Shown: one piece after another, positions 45,600 through 54,812 of the stretch | Layout: the number at the start of each line of letters is the position of its first letter | Numbering within the stretch: position 1 is the stretch's first letter | Assembly (NCBI GenBank): GCA_002825465.1 | Contig: PJER01000007.1 | Coordinates: 1 to 64,000 of the forward strand | From: Candidatus Thorarchaeota archaeon MP8T_1 | Lineage (GTDB): Archaea > Asgardarchaeota > Thorarchaeia > Thorarchaeales > Thorarchaeaceae | DNA length: 64,000 nucleotides | Direction of reading: 5' to 3' | Translations under genes and position numbers: made by a program | Notes under the pieces: model-generated | Told to the model about the DNA's origin: nothing | The model's input: the letters and a program-made list of their open reading frames with translations, nothing else | Databases searched by the model: none

Positions 45600-46898
45600 C
45601 TATTGTAGTTCAACGATAGGTTGCCGACCTTTTCCTTGAGGAGTGAGTGAAACGATGTGGTCTGTTGAACCCTTTAGCTCCTGCATATGCGTAACTACCA
45701 ACACCTGATTTACAACATCCAGTCCTGCAATAGCATCAGGAAGCCAGCGTCTACGCTGTTCATCCAGTCCCGCACCCGGTTCATCTAAAATCAGAATTCC
45801 CGGAGGTGACCCTGCAACTGAATATTTCTGGAGTGCTGTATTCACAGCCACACGTAATGAGAAATTGACACATACATCTTCTCCACCTGACGCAGCCATC
45901 AACGAGACCCTGTTCCCCTGCAAATCGTATAAAGAAATCTCGTAATCATCATCAATGACCAAGTCACTGTATCGGTCTCCAAAAATCTCTTTGAACAGAG
46001 TCCGTGCTTCAGTCCTGATGTGTGGACGTAACTGGTTTTCTGCAACATCAGGAATCGTATCGAGAAGACTCTTGAGATGCTTTGCAATTTCTGATTCTTT
46101 CCTGAGTTCATCCGGTTTCTTTGAAAGGTCTCCTGATGTCAATTGAGTTTGTATTGTTTCAATTGATGTTTGAATCTGTTGAATAAGTTTTAGAATGCTC
46201 TTTGTTTCTGTTGTTTCTCCGGATGATTTTATGATAGTATCAAGCGCCTTGAGTGCGGCATCAACATCTTTCATCGAAGGTAGATGTTTGCCAATATCTT
46301 CTAAGCGTTCTCGAGTTTCTATGAGTGAAGTTATCTCTTTCCTTATCTTACCCATATCTTTCTGGACCTTCGAGCTATGCTTATCGTAGATAGATAATCC
46401 CATCATACTATACAAATCGGATCTCCGTTCTTTTGGAGTCAATCGTGAGAGCCTATCAATCTCACCTTGCCTTACATAGGTCAAGGCTGAGAATGCATGA
46501 CGGTCCATCCCTATGAGTTCGACAATCTGGTCATCCACACTACTTGGTCCACTTACTTCGGGATTTTTGTTTCCTTTTAGAAATAGGTCTGCAGTTGTTT
46601 CTGCACTCTTCTTTCCAGGATGAATTTGTCTGACGACTGTATACTCCCTACGGTTGATTGGTGCAGTAAAATCCAACTCGACAATAGCCTTCTTCTCGCC
46701 ATGATTGATTAGGTCTTCCAATCTCGGTATACTCTTCTCCTTACGAGTGACACGTTTGAATAACCCAAATTCGATGGCTTCGAGAATTGAAGTCTTTCCA
46801 GATCCGTTCGGACCCACAATTGCTGTCGATCCTGGATGAAAGATGAATTCCTGATTCTTATAGACTTTGAAATTGCGGAGGTAAATTCGGTTAATCAT
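45600..46898 (-). CDS. Short Rad50/SMC-like ATPase without zinc hook
   Basis: Walker A GPNGSGKT (29-36), the Rad50-type SALTYVRQGEIDRL segment, the signature SGGEDVCVNFSLR and Walker B GILILDEPGAGLDE are all present, so the ABC-type head should bind ATP. The coil between the halves is only about 120 residues (180-300) and has no CxxC hook; normal archaeal Rad50 is about twice the length. The gene overlaps the Mre11-like gene by four bases. I infer a compact MR-like nuclease complex acting on DNA ends. Confidence 0.85.
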   Translation of the reverse strand: MINRIYLRNFKVYKNQEFIFHPGSTAIVGPNGSGKTSILEAIEFGLFKRVTRKEKSIPRLEDLINHGEKKAIVELDFTAPINRREYTVVRQIHPGKKSAETTADLFLKGNKNPEVSGPSSVDDQIVELIGMDRHAFSALTYVRQGEIDRLSRLTPKERRSDLYSMMGLSIYDKHSSKVQKDMGKIRKEITSLIETRERLEDIGKHLPSMKDVDAALKALDTIIKSSGETTETKSILKLIQQIQTSIETIQTQLTSGDLSKKPDELRKESEIAKHLKSLLDTIPDVAENQLRPHIRTEARTLFKEIFGDRYSDLVIDDDYEISLYDLQGNRVSLMAASGGEDVCVNFSLRVAVNTALQKYSVAGSPPGILILDEPGAGLDEQRRRWLPDAIAGLDVVNQVLVVTHMQELKGSTDHIVSLTPQGKGRQPIVELQ

Positions 46899-47980
46899 GA
46901 GACCTCACTCCCTAGCAATTTTGGAAGTAACTCGAGAATTTCCTGAGATCTCTTGTCATTCGTCTGTTCCAAGTATTCTTGAACTGATTTCTCAACATTG
47001 AGAGGTTCTGTTAATTTAATATCTCGGGGCCCATAACACTCCCAGTTCGGTTCAATATGCAGAAAAAGAGGGTCTAGTTTTTTCTCTCCAAATTCAATGA
47101 GTTCCTTACGTTCTATTCCTCTTTCAGTCTCTGTATCAATTAGGCCATTTACTTCAACAATAATGATTGGCTTTGTCTTCTTGGGAGCTAATCTGGATAG
47201 TGAGTTAGTGACTGTCTGGTTCGCTTCTTCAGTGCCCATTCCAGTTATGTTTAGGCCTGGAATGAATTTGAACTCCCTGACATCGTTCAAAGTTTCAGTT
47301 GTATACTCGTTCTTTCCTGAATTATCAATATCGATAATGATGAGTTTCTTCTTTCCCGTCATTTCTCTCTTCCAATTGACCAAACAGGTAGATCCTGGTC
47401 TTCCAATATCAAACTCTTCATCAAGCCAGAAATTATGTTTATGACCGCATCCATAGTAATTGTGATGAATTGGCAAGTTCTCATTTTCGACTGGGATATC
47501 ATGAGCAAAGAATAGAGAAACACCTCCATTGGACTTGATAGACTCTTGAAGGAAATAATCGAATTGACTATATCCTGTCCAAGACACAAGATGAAACTCG
47601 ACTTCTTTTCCATCGAATGATTCTGTGAATGAAGAGTATGGCCCTGCACCTGTCGATTTTATGAGGTCCATGGTTTCAAGACTTCGAAGAGGACTGAAGT
47701 TGTATCTATAACCGTATGGGATGTCATGATTTCCATCGAGGATTATTACAGGAATTTTATCTTTCAATTCTTTGAGTAGTTCTATCACAAAGATTTGGTC
47801 ATCGTTCTGTGGTAATGGTGTATGATACAGGTCTCCTGTATGAACTAAAAGATCAGGTGAATGTCTCATCGCCATCTCAATAGACTTCTTCAGGCACTGA
47901 CGTGCATCCTCTCGTCTTTCTGTCAATTGGAAAAGGGAACTCCCAAGATGTGAATCAGAAATATGAGCGATACGAACCAT
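46895..47980 (-). CDS. Mre11/SbcD-like nuclease
   Basis: The phosphoesterase motifs of Mre11 are in order: HISDSHLG (D9, H11), HTGDLYHT, LDGNHDIPYG, FFAHDIP and GCGHKHNF. These hold two Mn ions for 3'-5' exonuclease and endonuclease action. The C-terminal 130 residues include a cap-like region and a terminal helix (EKSVQEYLEQTNDKRSQEILELL) like the Rad50-binding part. It overlaps the Rad50-like gene, so the two are made together. Length 361 is slightly short. Confidence 0.88.
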   Translation of the reverse strand: MVRIAHISDSHLGSSLFQLTERREDARQCLKKSIEMAMRHSPDLLVHTGDLYHTPLPQNDDQIFVIELLKELKDKIPVIILDGNHDIPYGYRYNFSPLRSLETMDLIKSTGAGPYSSFTESFDGKEVEFHLVSWTGYSQFDYFLQESIKSNGGVSLFFAHDIPVENENLPIHHNYYGCGHKHNFWLDEEFDIGRPGSTCLVNWKREMTGKKKLIIIDIDNSGKNEYTTETLNDVREFKFIPGLNITGMGTEEANQTVTNSLSRLAPKKTKPIIIVEVNGLIDTETERGIERKELIEFGEKKLDPLFLHIEPNWECYGPRDIKLTEPLNVEKSVQEYLEQTNDKRSQEILELLPKLLGSEVS

Positions 47981-48105
47981 TAGCCACTCATCCCATTGTC
48001 CGTTAATGCTTTTGCACTATTTGAATGACTCTGTTAGATTTGTTGGGCCTTAAATTCAACAATAATCATCAATTTGTAGTCTATCTCTATTAGGAGAACT
48101 CACTC

Positions 48106-49059
48106 ATGGTAACAACTGTAACTGAATCAAGTAGAGAAGCTGTGCAGAAAAATCAGTCTAGGTGGTCATCTATGAACATCCTTGTCATTAGCGGGATCAT
48201 GTTGACCATTGGAATCATTTGGAGAATTGTTGATCAGTTTGTTCTTGGTCTTGGTGATACATGGATGAATATCATGCCTTCAAAGTTATTCCCCTTCTTG
48301 ATTCTAGTCGGCTTTTTCTGGAAATACAGATCTTCTGAGATAGAATCTGTCTTGGGTCTATCTAGGAAAAATCTCCGATTACATGTTTCAGTAGGACTTC
48401 TCTTGGGCTTCTTCTTCACCTTTATGATCAGGTTAGGCGGTCCATTGATCTATGGACTTTTCATTGATTCAACATATCCTGTTACACTTCAGATTGTAGA
48501 TTCTGAACTTCTTGGATACATGTTTTTGTTCTTCTTGACAAATGCATTTTTAGAAGAGACCCTATTCAGAGGATTATTACAGAATGCCTTCAAAACAAGA
48601 GTTACACCAAATATGGCTATTCTTTTCTCTGCTGTAATCTTCGGACTTTGGCATGCAGGTTGGCCACTACTTAATGGTGGGCCAATCAATGAAGTTATGT
48701 CACAGGTACTAACCCTCGTCTTTGGTTCAGCGATTCTTGGTCTCCTTTTTGGTGTTTACTATGAGAGATTCAGTTCTGGGCAATCTCTTGCGGGATTAAT
48801 CATGTTTCACACCTTACTAAATTTCATAGGTGAATGTTTCAAGATTGGTCCTGATGTGGGGATAATAGGTCCAGATATTCCACTCTACAGTATATCATTG
48901 ACGATTGTTACCTCTGTTCTATTTGCGATTGCATACTCAACACTGATCGTACTCTCTTTGAGATACAAGATAGAGCAGGTATCAACAAATTGGAAACAGC
49001 TGAGTAGTGGAGTTCGTACTCTTGTTAGAAGGAAGACAATAACTGACAATGCAGTTTAG
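48106..49059 (+). CDS. CPBP-family intramembrane metalloprotease
   Basis: Eight or so spans with motifs FLEETLFRGLLQ (EExxxR), FGLWHAGWPL and MFHTLLNFIGE, the three active-site blocks of CPBP proteases. A polar N-terminal tail of 25 residues and a basic C-terminal tail flank the membrane part. AGGAGAA precedes the ATG. The membrane protein gene that follows by 28 bases may be cotranscribed. Target unknown; distinct in sequence from the copy at 19.8 kb. Confidence 0.88.
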   Translation: MVTTVTESSREAVQKNQSRWSSMNILVISGIMLTIGIIWRIVDQFVLGLGDTWMNIMPSKLFPFLILVGFFWKYRSSEIESVLGLSRKNLRLHVSVGLLLGFFFTFMIRLGGPLIYGLFIDSTYPVTLQIVDSELLGYMFLFFLTNAFLEETLFRGLLQNAFKTRVTPNMAILFSAVIFGLWHAGWPLLNGGPINEVMSQVLTLVFGSAILGLLFGVYYERFSSGQSLAGLIMFHTLLNFIGECFKIGPDVGIIGPDIPLYSISLTIVTSVLFAIAYSTLIVLSLRYKIEQVSTNWKQLSSGVRTLVRRKTITDNAV

Positions 49060-49087
49060 ACAATTAAATGAATAAGGAATGATAATT

Positions 49088-49792
49088 ATGCAGTTAGGAA
49101 CTGAATTCGTACTATTCTCAAGTCTGGGAACCGTAGCGATGTCATTGATAGTTGGAATCTTTTTGATTCGAATCTGGTATAGTCAAGAAAATCGATTGAT
49201 AACAGATCTACCTTTGGTATTCGCAATAGCGATAATGAGCAATGCTATCAATATGATGATGATAATCCTGCCAATTGTAGGAGAATTTACAGCTCCGATG
49301 GAATATTTCCGTCTTCGAACAATGGTAATCGGTGGATCTGTTATCCCAATATTTGGCACTATGTTTCAAATCTGGCTAGCTTCAAAAAAGAAGTATCATA
49401 ATCGGTTACTTCTTCTTTTTGCGGCATATTGGACAGCTATCGCAGTTTTTGGACCCACTGAATCATTCATCATGATGATGTGTATCCCTCTAATTCTCGT
49501 ATCAGGAGTCATCATTGGAGCCACCTTCATTATTACTTGGAAGACTGGTAGACTAACCGAAGTAAGAAGTGACCTTATGGTATTTTCACTTCCCTTCTCA
49601 ATGGGCAGTCAAGTTCTTCGTCTGAGCTTGGTTTCAACACCGTTCTTCTATGTCCCTGACATGTTGTTAATGATCTCATTCTTTTTCGTTGGATTGGGCT
49701 TTTACCTTCCTTATAGGAAATTGAATGCAGAAAAAGAAAACAAATCAAAATCGCAGTTGGACATGGGTATCGATTTAGTTGTACCTGCGTAA
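49088..49792 (+). CDS. Uncharacterised seven-span membrane protein
   Basis: About seven hydrophobic spans with short loops, for example FVLFSSLGTVAMSLIVGIFLI, LVFAIAIMSNAINMMMIIL and SFIMMMCIPLILVSGVIIG. A Lys/Glu-rich tail ends the protein. The topology resembles small seven-helix membrane receptors or a histidine-kinase 7TM sensor region, but no motif supports either. I use ATG 49088; the ATG at 49079 is too close to the AAGGA site. Confidence 0.5.
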   Translation: MQLGTEFVLFSSLGTVAMSLIVGIFLIRIWYSQENRLITDLPLVFAIAIMSNAINMMMIILPIVGEFTAPMEYFRLRTMVIGGSVIPIFGTMFQIWLASKKKYHNRLLLLFAAYWTAIAVFGPTESFIMMMCIPLILVSGVIIGATFIITWKTGRLTEVRSDLMVFSLPFSMGSQVLRLSLVSTPFFYVPDMLLMISFFFVGLGFYLPYRKLNAEKENKSKSQLDMGIDLVVPA

Positions 49793-49807
49793 TGGATAAT
49801 AAAAGGT

Positions 49808-49845
49808 GGATGTCTTCACTCAAAGAAATCAGAGTGAAGACGTCT
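49808..49845. terminator. Long shared hairpin between convergent units
   Basis: GTCTTCACTC / GAGTGAAGAC (49812-49841) pairs perfectly for 10 bp and continues outward with minor wobble to about 13. It lies between stops at 49792 and 49871. Confidence 0.6.
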
Positions 49846-49870
49846 ACTTGCATCTGATTAATGGAATTTA

Positions 49871-51445
49871 TCAGGCTCCATCACTTACACTAGCAACTTC
49901 TGAAGTAGTTGAAGTAACCATATCTGTTGCAACAGTCAATGGTTGAGCTTTTGCTTGAATATGACTACTCTTGATAATGTTCTCAGTGTGAGGGGCTATC
50001 ATTTTTCTGACTATAGTCGGGCCAAGTGATCCAAACTCCAATACATACTGAAACTCATCATTGATTGTTCCAACAGTTTCGTCGAATATTCTGCCAAACT
50101 CTAGCAGATCAATTTCGTTGTGAAGTAGCACCTCTATTGTGTAATGTGCCTGACCATTTTCAATAGATCCTATAACTGCATAATCTATGAGTCGAGCTCC
50201 AGTCTCTCTAGCTGCAGCTGAGATGCCTTCAGTTACATGTGCATCAGTAAGTTTCTCTCCGGATAGATTGACACTTCTTCCCTTTCTACCAATTCTGTAT
50301 ACCGAGTATGGATCTGTATCAGTGAAAGTCATCATATCCCCAAGTCTGTATCGAGTGTAACCCATGAAGTTCGTCAAGACCATCTCATACCTGTGCCCTT
50401 TCTTGACTTCAGAGAGTGGTATCACAATGGGATCTTCTTTTTCCATCTCTGACTCGGGAATGAACTCTAGATAGTTGACATGCGGTGCAAGTTGAATTCC
50501 CTTATCATCACCAGGAAGTAATGACATTCCATAACATCCTTCACTGCCAGCGTATATTTCTCTGATATTGATATTTGGTAATGTTTCCTTGAGCCAAGGT
50601 CTGTAGGGTTCTGAATCTATTCCCGATGCATTGAACATTATCAGGTTCGGCCAGAGTGTATTCAAATCTATAGTGCCATCATCATTGAGGGCTTCCTTGA
50701 TTTTAGATTCATGCTTAGTACCAGTGAACTCTTTGAGGAGATCGGGTCCATACTCGTTCTGCATACGACGAATGAATGCAATTGATAGAGTAGTTATGCC
50801 TGCAAGTGCGGTTATGTTCTCTTTCACTGCATATTTCGCATACGCCCAGAGTTTCTGCCCCATATCGGTCAGATTTGCGACCTCATCGCCTGGTTTTATC
50901 ATCCTCTTGGCAATGCGACTTGTAAGTAAAGTATTCGAGATTCCAGTCATATAGCCGAGAGGTATTCCATTGATCTCACCGAATTTTGCAGGTGCAGCAA
51001 AGTTGAGTATTGTTCCATCGAGTACCTTTTCATTACCTTTCTTCATACCAGCAAATGCAGGAAGTAAGAGATTCGTTGCACCCTTGAAGTCCCGCAATCC
51101 TGATTCAGTGATTGGGAGAGCTTTTGGCCTGCCACTGGTACCACTGCTTTGAACATACCATATCACAGGATCCGCTGTTATAATTGGTTCCTCAGGATGT
51201 GCTTGCATGCGTTCCCAATAGGGTTTCATAGATGCATAATCATGAAGCGGAACTGTTTCACTGAATTCCTCAGGAGTCCGAATGTTAGCAAAGTTATTGT
51301 TTTTTCCAAGCATTGTGTGACTGTGTCGTTCTAGGATAGACATGAGCTTGGCTTCTGACATACTAATTGGATTATTAAAAATCTCTTCAATCTCCTTAGC
51401 AGTCTTCTTTACTATCAATGGATAGATCTTGCTTAGCATACCCAT
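49871..51445 (-). CDS. GH3-family acyl-adenylating enzyme, copy 2
   Basis: ATP-binding block WYVQSSGTSGRPKALPITE (about residue 110), the later GSEGCYGMSL, GYTRYRLGDMMTFTDTDPY and VNLSGEKLTDAHV define the GH3 family. These activate a carboxylic acid with ATP and usually join it to an amino acid or amine. Length 524 fits. The start lies in the stop of the upstream paralogue (one-base overlap). In archaea the substrates are unknown. Confidence 0.85.
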   Translation of the reverse strand: MGMLSKIYPLIVKKTAKEIEEIFNNPISMSEAKLMSILERHSHTMLGKNNNFANIRTPEEFSETVPLHDYASMKPYWERMQAHPEEPIITADPVIWYVQSSGTSGRPKALPITESGLRDFKGATNLLLPAFAGMKKGNEKVLDGTILNFAAPAKFGEINGIPLGYMTGISNTLLTSRIAKRMIKPGDEVANLTDMGQKLWAYAKYAVKENITALAGITTLSIAFIRRMQNEYGPDLLKEFTGTKHESKIKEALNDDGTIDLNTLWPNLIMFNASGIDSEPYRPWLKETLPNINIREIYAGSEGCYGMSLLPGDDKGIQLAPHVNYLEFIPESEMEKEDPIVIPLSEVKKGHRYEMVLTNFMGYTRYRLGDMMTFTDTDPYSVYRIGRKGRSVNLSGEKLTDAHVTEGISAAARETGARLIDYAVIGSIENGQAHYTIEVLLHNEIDLLEFGRIFDETVGTINDEFQYVLEFGSLGPTIVRKMIAPHTENIIKSSHIQAKAQPLTVATDMVTSTTSEVASVSDGA

Positions 51446-52983
51446 TACACAACCGCCTCCTCAGTTACTGCTGATAATGGAAGTGATTTGGCTTGGATGT
51501 GGTTGCTCTTTATGATACCCTCAGTATGTGAGGTCACCATCGGGATTACCACTGATGGATCTAGTGCCCCAAATTCAAGTGAGTGTTTGAATTCTCCATT
51601 CTTCTCTCCAACTGCATCATCAAATGCTCTGCCAAATTCATCCATGTCAACATCGTTCTGGAACATTGCAGAGATAATGTAGTATGCCCTGCTGCCTTCA
51701 ATCTTACCAAGAACTGTGTAATCTGCTATCAATGCATCCGTTCTCTGGCAGGCTGCTGCAATTCCTTCATTGACATGTGCGTCAGTGAGCTTTTCTCCTG
51801 CTAGATTGACTACTCGTCCTTTGCGACCAATCCTATATACAGAATAAGGATCAGTGTCTTTGAATGTCATCAGATCTCCAACTCGGTAACGGGAATAACC
51901 TAACAAGTTAGTGATCACAATCTCGTAGCGATGATTTTTCTTGATCTCAGATAATGGAACTACTCTTGGAACATCCTTGTGAATCTCATTTTCAGGAATG
52001 AATTCAAAATAATTCAGATTGGCCATTATCTGGATACCATTATCGGTGTTGTCTAATAGCGTTCCGCCATAGAATCCCTCACTGCCCAAATAACTATCCC
52101 AGAGGACCGTATTAGGCAGGGTCTTCTTTACCCATGCTTTGTAGGGATCTGCATCAATACCTGCAGCAACTAGCAATTTTAGATTTGGCCAGAGTCTTTG
52201 AACATCTATGGTACCATCTTCATTCAATGCATCTCTGATCTTTGCTTCGTGCCTGGTTCCTGCAAATTCCTTTAGCAATGCTGGACCATATTCATTCTGT
52301 ATCTTTCGAATAAATGAAAGAGTCAAAGTTGTTATTCCAACCAAACCAGTAATATCATGCATAACTGCGTATTTTGCATAAGCCCATAGCTTCTCAGTGA
52401 TATCCGTCATGTTGAAGATATCTTCACCCGGTTTCACAAGTCTACGAACCATCCTACTTGCTACCATATCTTTGGCTATCCCACTCATGTAACCAACAGG
52501 AACACCATTTATCTCACCAAGTTTGGAAGGGGCTGCAAAAGTAAGAAGTGTACCATCATAGATCTTTTTGTTATCTTTTCCAGCATTAACAAAAGTCAGC
52601 TGGCAGATTGTGCTCCCTAAGGAGTAGTCAGTCATTCCAGCCTTAGTGATTGGAAGTGCTTTAGGTTTCCCTGTGGATCCACTCGATTGTACATACCATA
52701 CAACTGGGTCTGCAGAAACGATAGGTTGGTCTGGGTTCTCTTTTACACGATCGAAAAACGGACTCATTGAATAGTAGTCATAAAGAGGCACCTGTTCGGC
52801 GAACTGCTCAGGTGTTTTTATCGACTCATATCGGTGGTCCTTCCCGAAAGCCGTGTTACGATTTCGCTTGAGAATCTCCTCAAGCTTTGATTCTGTCTGG
52901 CTAATCGGGTTATACAATATCTCATCGACTAACTTTGTGTACCTTTTCGCCATGACAGGTATGAGTTTACTCATTATTGACAT
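51445..52983 (-). CDS. GH3-family acyl-adenylating enzyme, copy 1
   Basis: Close paralogue of the downstream gene with the same blocks: WYVQSSGSTGKPKALPITK, GSEGFYGGTL, GYSRYRVGDLMTFKDTDPY and VNLAGEKLTDAHV. The two share motif order, length and termini, and arose by tandem duplication. I start at ATG 52983, which matches the paralogue's N-terminus and follows GGAGGC; an ATG at 53001 is also in frame. Substrate-binding residues differ in the acyl-pocket region, so two related acids may be used. Confidence 0.85.
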   Translation of the reverse strand: MSIMSKLIPVMAKRYTKLVDEILYNPISQTESKLEEILKRNRNTAFGKDHRYESIKTPEQFAEQVPLYDYYSMSPFFDRVKENPDQPIVSADPVVWYVQSSGSTGKPKALPITKAGMTDYSLGSTICQLTFVNAGKDNKKIYDGTLLTFAAPSKLGEINGVPVGYMSGIAKDMVASRMVRRLVKPGEDIFNMTDITEKLWAYAKYAVMHDITGLVGITTLTLSFIRKIQNEYGPALLKEFAGTRHEAKIRDALNEDGTIDVQRLWPNLKLLVAAGIDADPYKAWVKKTLPNTVLWDSYLGSEGFYGGTLLDNTDNGIQIMANLNYFEFIPENEIHKDVPRVVPLSEIKKNHRYEIVITNLLGYSRYRVGDLMTFKDTDPYSVYRIGRKGRVVNLAGEKLTDAHVNEGIAAACQRTDALIADYTVLGKIEGSRAYYIISAMFQNDVDMDEFGRAFDDAVGEKNGEFKHSLEFGALDPSVVIPMVTSHTEGIIKSNHIQAKSLPLSAVTEEAVV

Positions 52984-53595
52984 CTGTCGTCTTGCCTCCA
53001 TCTATAAAGGACAGCGCGCCCTTTACGACATATAGGGCATCGACAACCAAACTATTGTATGTGCGGTCTTCTGTAGAAGTTCAACATGAGCGCCTCATGA
53101 TTCGAGACCTGCTATACAGTTTTTTTCAATCCACTATTCGGGGCTCATATGGCTTCTTTTCAATAATCTGACTCCCATGTTGAATTTCTGGGGTCTCTTT
53201 TAGCATAAAACTGCAATTTGGGGAACACGTTGTTCATATTTTGTTAGCGTATGAAATACATCATTGATCTGAAGCATCGAACGGTGTCAAAAGTTGCTAT
53301 TACTTGTCTCTACCTTTTTTCTAAAATTTTGAGAATCTATGTTTACTGATTGGAGACCTCTTCTCTGATTTCCGGACCAAAAGTTACTTGATTTTCAGGT
53401 AATTAGTGCAGTTTTGTGCTAAACCCTACCCCATAAGTCCAACATGCGCCTTGGAAACACAAAAAGAAGGCCTATAATGTCTGTTTAACACCAAGGTCCC
53501 AATCTCCTTGGGGGATGGTTCAGTAGTGACGGTCTTGTTGAGCTTCTAACTTAGGCGCTAAAGTTTAGTCCATTTTCGGCAACCTTCTACTCAAG
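52984..53595 (+). other. Non-coding stretch upstream of the DNA-processing operon
   Basis: About 600 bases without a convincing gene. It includes the leader of the GH3 pair (a TATA-like CTTTATAG near 53005 on the minus strand), then AT-rich sequence, a small hairpin CCAAGG / CCTTGG (53491-53511), and an imperfect palindrome at 53548-53565. No tRNA, sRNA box or repeat array was found in it. Confidence 0.5.
53548..53565 (+). promoter_or_regulatory. Imperfect palindrome at the operon promoter
   Basis: AACTTAGGC / GCTAAAGTT is an 18-base inverted repeat with two mismatched pairs. It overlaps the AT-rich element about 28-37 bases before the ATG at 53596, where a TATA box is expected if the mRNA is leaderless; no ribosome site precedes that ATG. 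A repressor or activator site is possible. Confidence 0.3.
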
Positions 53596-54348
53596 ATGAT
53601 ATCGCAGCTCGACGAACAATTGGAAGCAGCATGTGCTGAGATAGGATCAGATGGTACCGTCGATGTGACTCTGATTCTACAGGTGATGTTCTCCAACACT
53701 GACCGTACAGTGACGCAGGGACGTCTAAGATATAGTGGACCAGATAGAGATGCTAGCCTAGTGATGATAATAGGCTTGAGGAGTGATATACTCTCACCTT
53801 TTCAGAAATTTAATTCTGGAGGAAAGGGTCGCTATCAGCCATGTGATATTCCTGGTCTGGTACCTGGCTTAGCTCTCTTAGCATCATCACCAAATAATGG
53901 ACTTGTCCTCTCTGCCATCTCTCGTGAAGATACTACGAGATTTATCCTAGTCTTTGAGGGATTGGCTGGCAGAAAGGGTGGAAGTCTCAAGGCTTTAGCA
54001 ACTTCTGTTCAACACTTCATGAAACGCTGGAATGATTGGACGGATGTACTTCTTGGCACCCTGAAACGAGACCCTGTTATAGGCCACTGGGAAACAGACT
54101 GGCGAGAGACCCTTGCTGGTGAGACCGGATTTTATACAATGAGTTGGTACACTCCCCTTGCCTATGCTGACCGTGAGATTGCACTCCGTCGAATTGCGAT
54201 AGCATCTAGGGCATTACTTGCCTCAGTCCTGAACAATAACCAACTGAAGGTTCCTTTGATTGTAGGACTCCTGGATTGGCTCGATAATCTGAGACCTCTT
54301 CCACAGGTGATGAGTAGTGCTCAAGTAAGCGAGGAGGTAGAAATCTAA
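53596..54348 (+). CDS. First gene of DNA-processing operon, unknown 250-aa protein
   Basis: Not recognised. Two alpha/beta regions: residues about 18-130, with beta segments TVDVTLILQVMFSNTDRTVT and ASLVMIIGLRSD and a Pro/Gly-rich middle, and a helical C-terminal half containing RRIAIASRALLASVLNNNQLKVPLIVGLLDWLD. No membrane span. It opens the run of ten genes, overlaps the next by one base, and so is almost certainly coexpressed with the RadA-like and helicase genes. The ATG has no obvious ribosome site. Confidence 0.6.
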   Translation: MISQLDEQLEAACAEIGSDGTVDVTLILQVMFSNTDRTVTQGRLRYSGPDRDASLVMIIGLRSDILSPFQKFNSGGKGRYQPCDIPGLVPGLALLASSPNNGLVLSAISREDTTRFILVFEGLAGRKGGSLKALATSVQHFMKRWNDWTDVLLGTLKRDPVIGHWETDWRETLAGETGFYTMSWYTPLAYADREIALRRIAIASRALLASVLNNNQLKVPLIVGLLDWLDNLRPLPQVMSSAQVSEEVEI

Positions 54349-54812
54349 TGATGGTTGACGATATAATTCATGGAGCTTCCCGTTCACCATATAGCATCCC
54401 AGCGACATCTTGGCTTGCTGGTGCTATGGCAGGACTCCAGATCCTTAAGCCTCGAACCCCACGATGGCTTTGGGAAGAATTCATCTCAGATGTATACGAG
54501 ATGATCTCAGTTGTTGGGGATGTAGAACCCGCAGAACCCGGAACTTCTCCTGAATATGGAGATGTGGTTGGGTCTGCATATGATGCCCTAGGTGGCTATG
54601 TAAGTGTAGCAGGAGAACTCTGCCCTGAGGGTCTCTTCTTTCGAGTACCTGTTGCTAGACAAGAGCAAGTGCTTGAACTCCTGAAGGGATTGACACTCTT
54701 CAGATCACATGGTGACATTCTAGTACCCATGTACGACTTACTGGCCTTCACACGTCTTGTACCATTAGAGGGACCAGTTGCTGAACAGATAATGCTGGAG
54801 GACGTCGTGTGA
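54348..54812 (+). CDS. Second gene of DNA-processing operon, unknown 154-aa protein
   Basis: Not recognised. A helical N-terminal half contains the Trp-rich KPRTPRWLWEEFISDVYEMI; an acidic loop (DVEPAEPGTSPEYGDV) precedes a second region ending in GDILVPMYDLLAFTRLV. Soluble. Its start is in the stop of the previous gene (TAATG) and its stop overlaps the RadA-like GTG by four bases, which indicates translational coupling. Confidence 0.6.
   Translation: MMVDDIIHGASRSPYSIPATSWLAGAMAGLQILKPRTPRWLWEEFISDVYEMISVVGDVEPAEPGTSPEYGDVVGSAYDALGGYVSVAGELCPEGLFFRVPVARQEQVLELLKGLTLFRSHGDILVPMYDLLAFTRLVPLEGPVAEQIMLEDVV

Noticed and set aside
53002..53595. Short open frames in the long intergenic stretch before the RadA-like operon
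   Set aside because: They lack ribosome sites, have biased composition and no recognisable domain; the region reads as non-coding.
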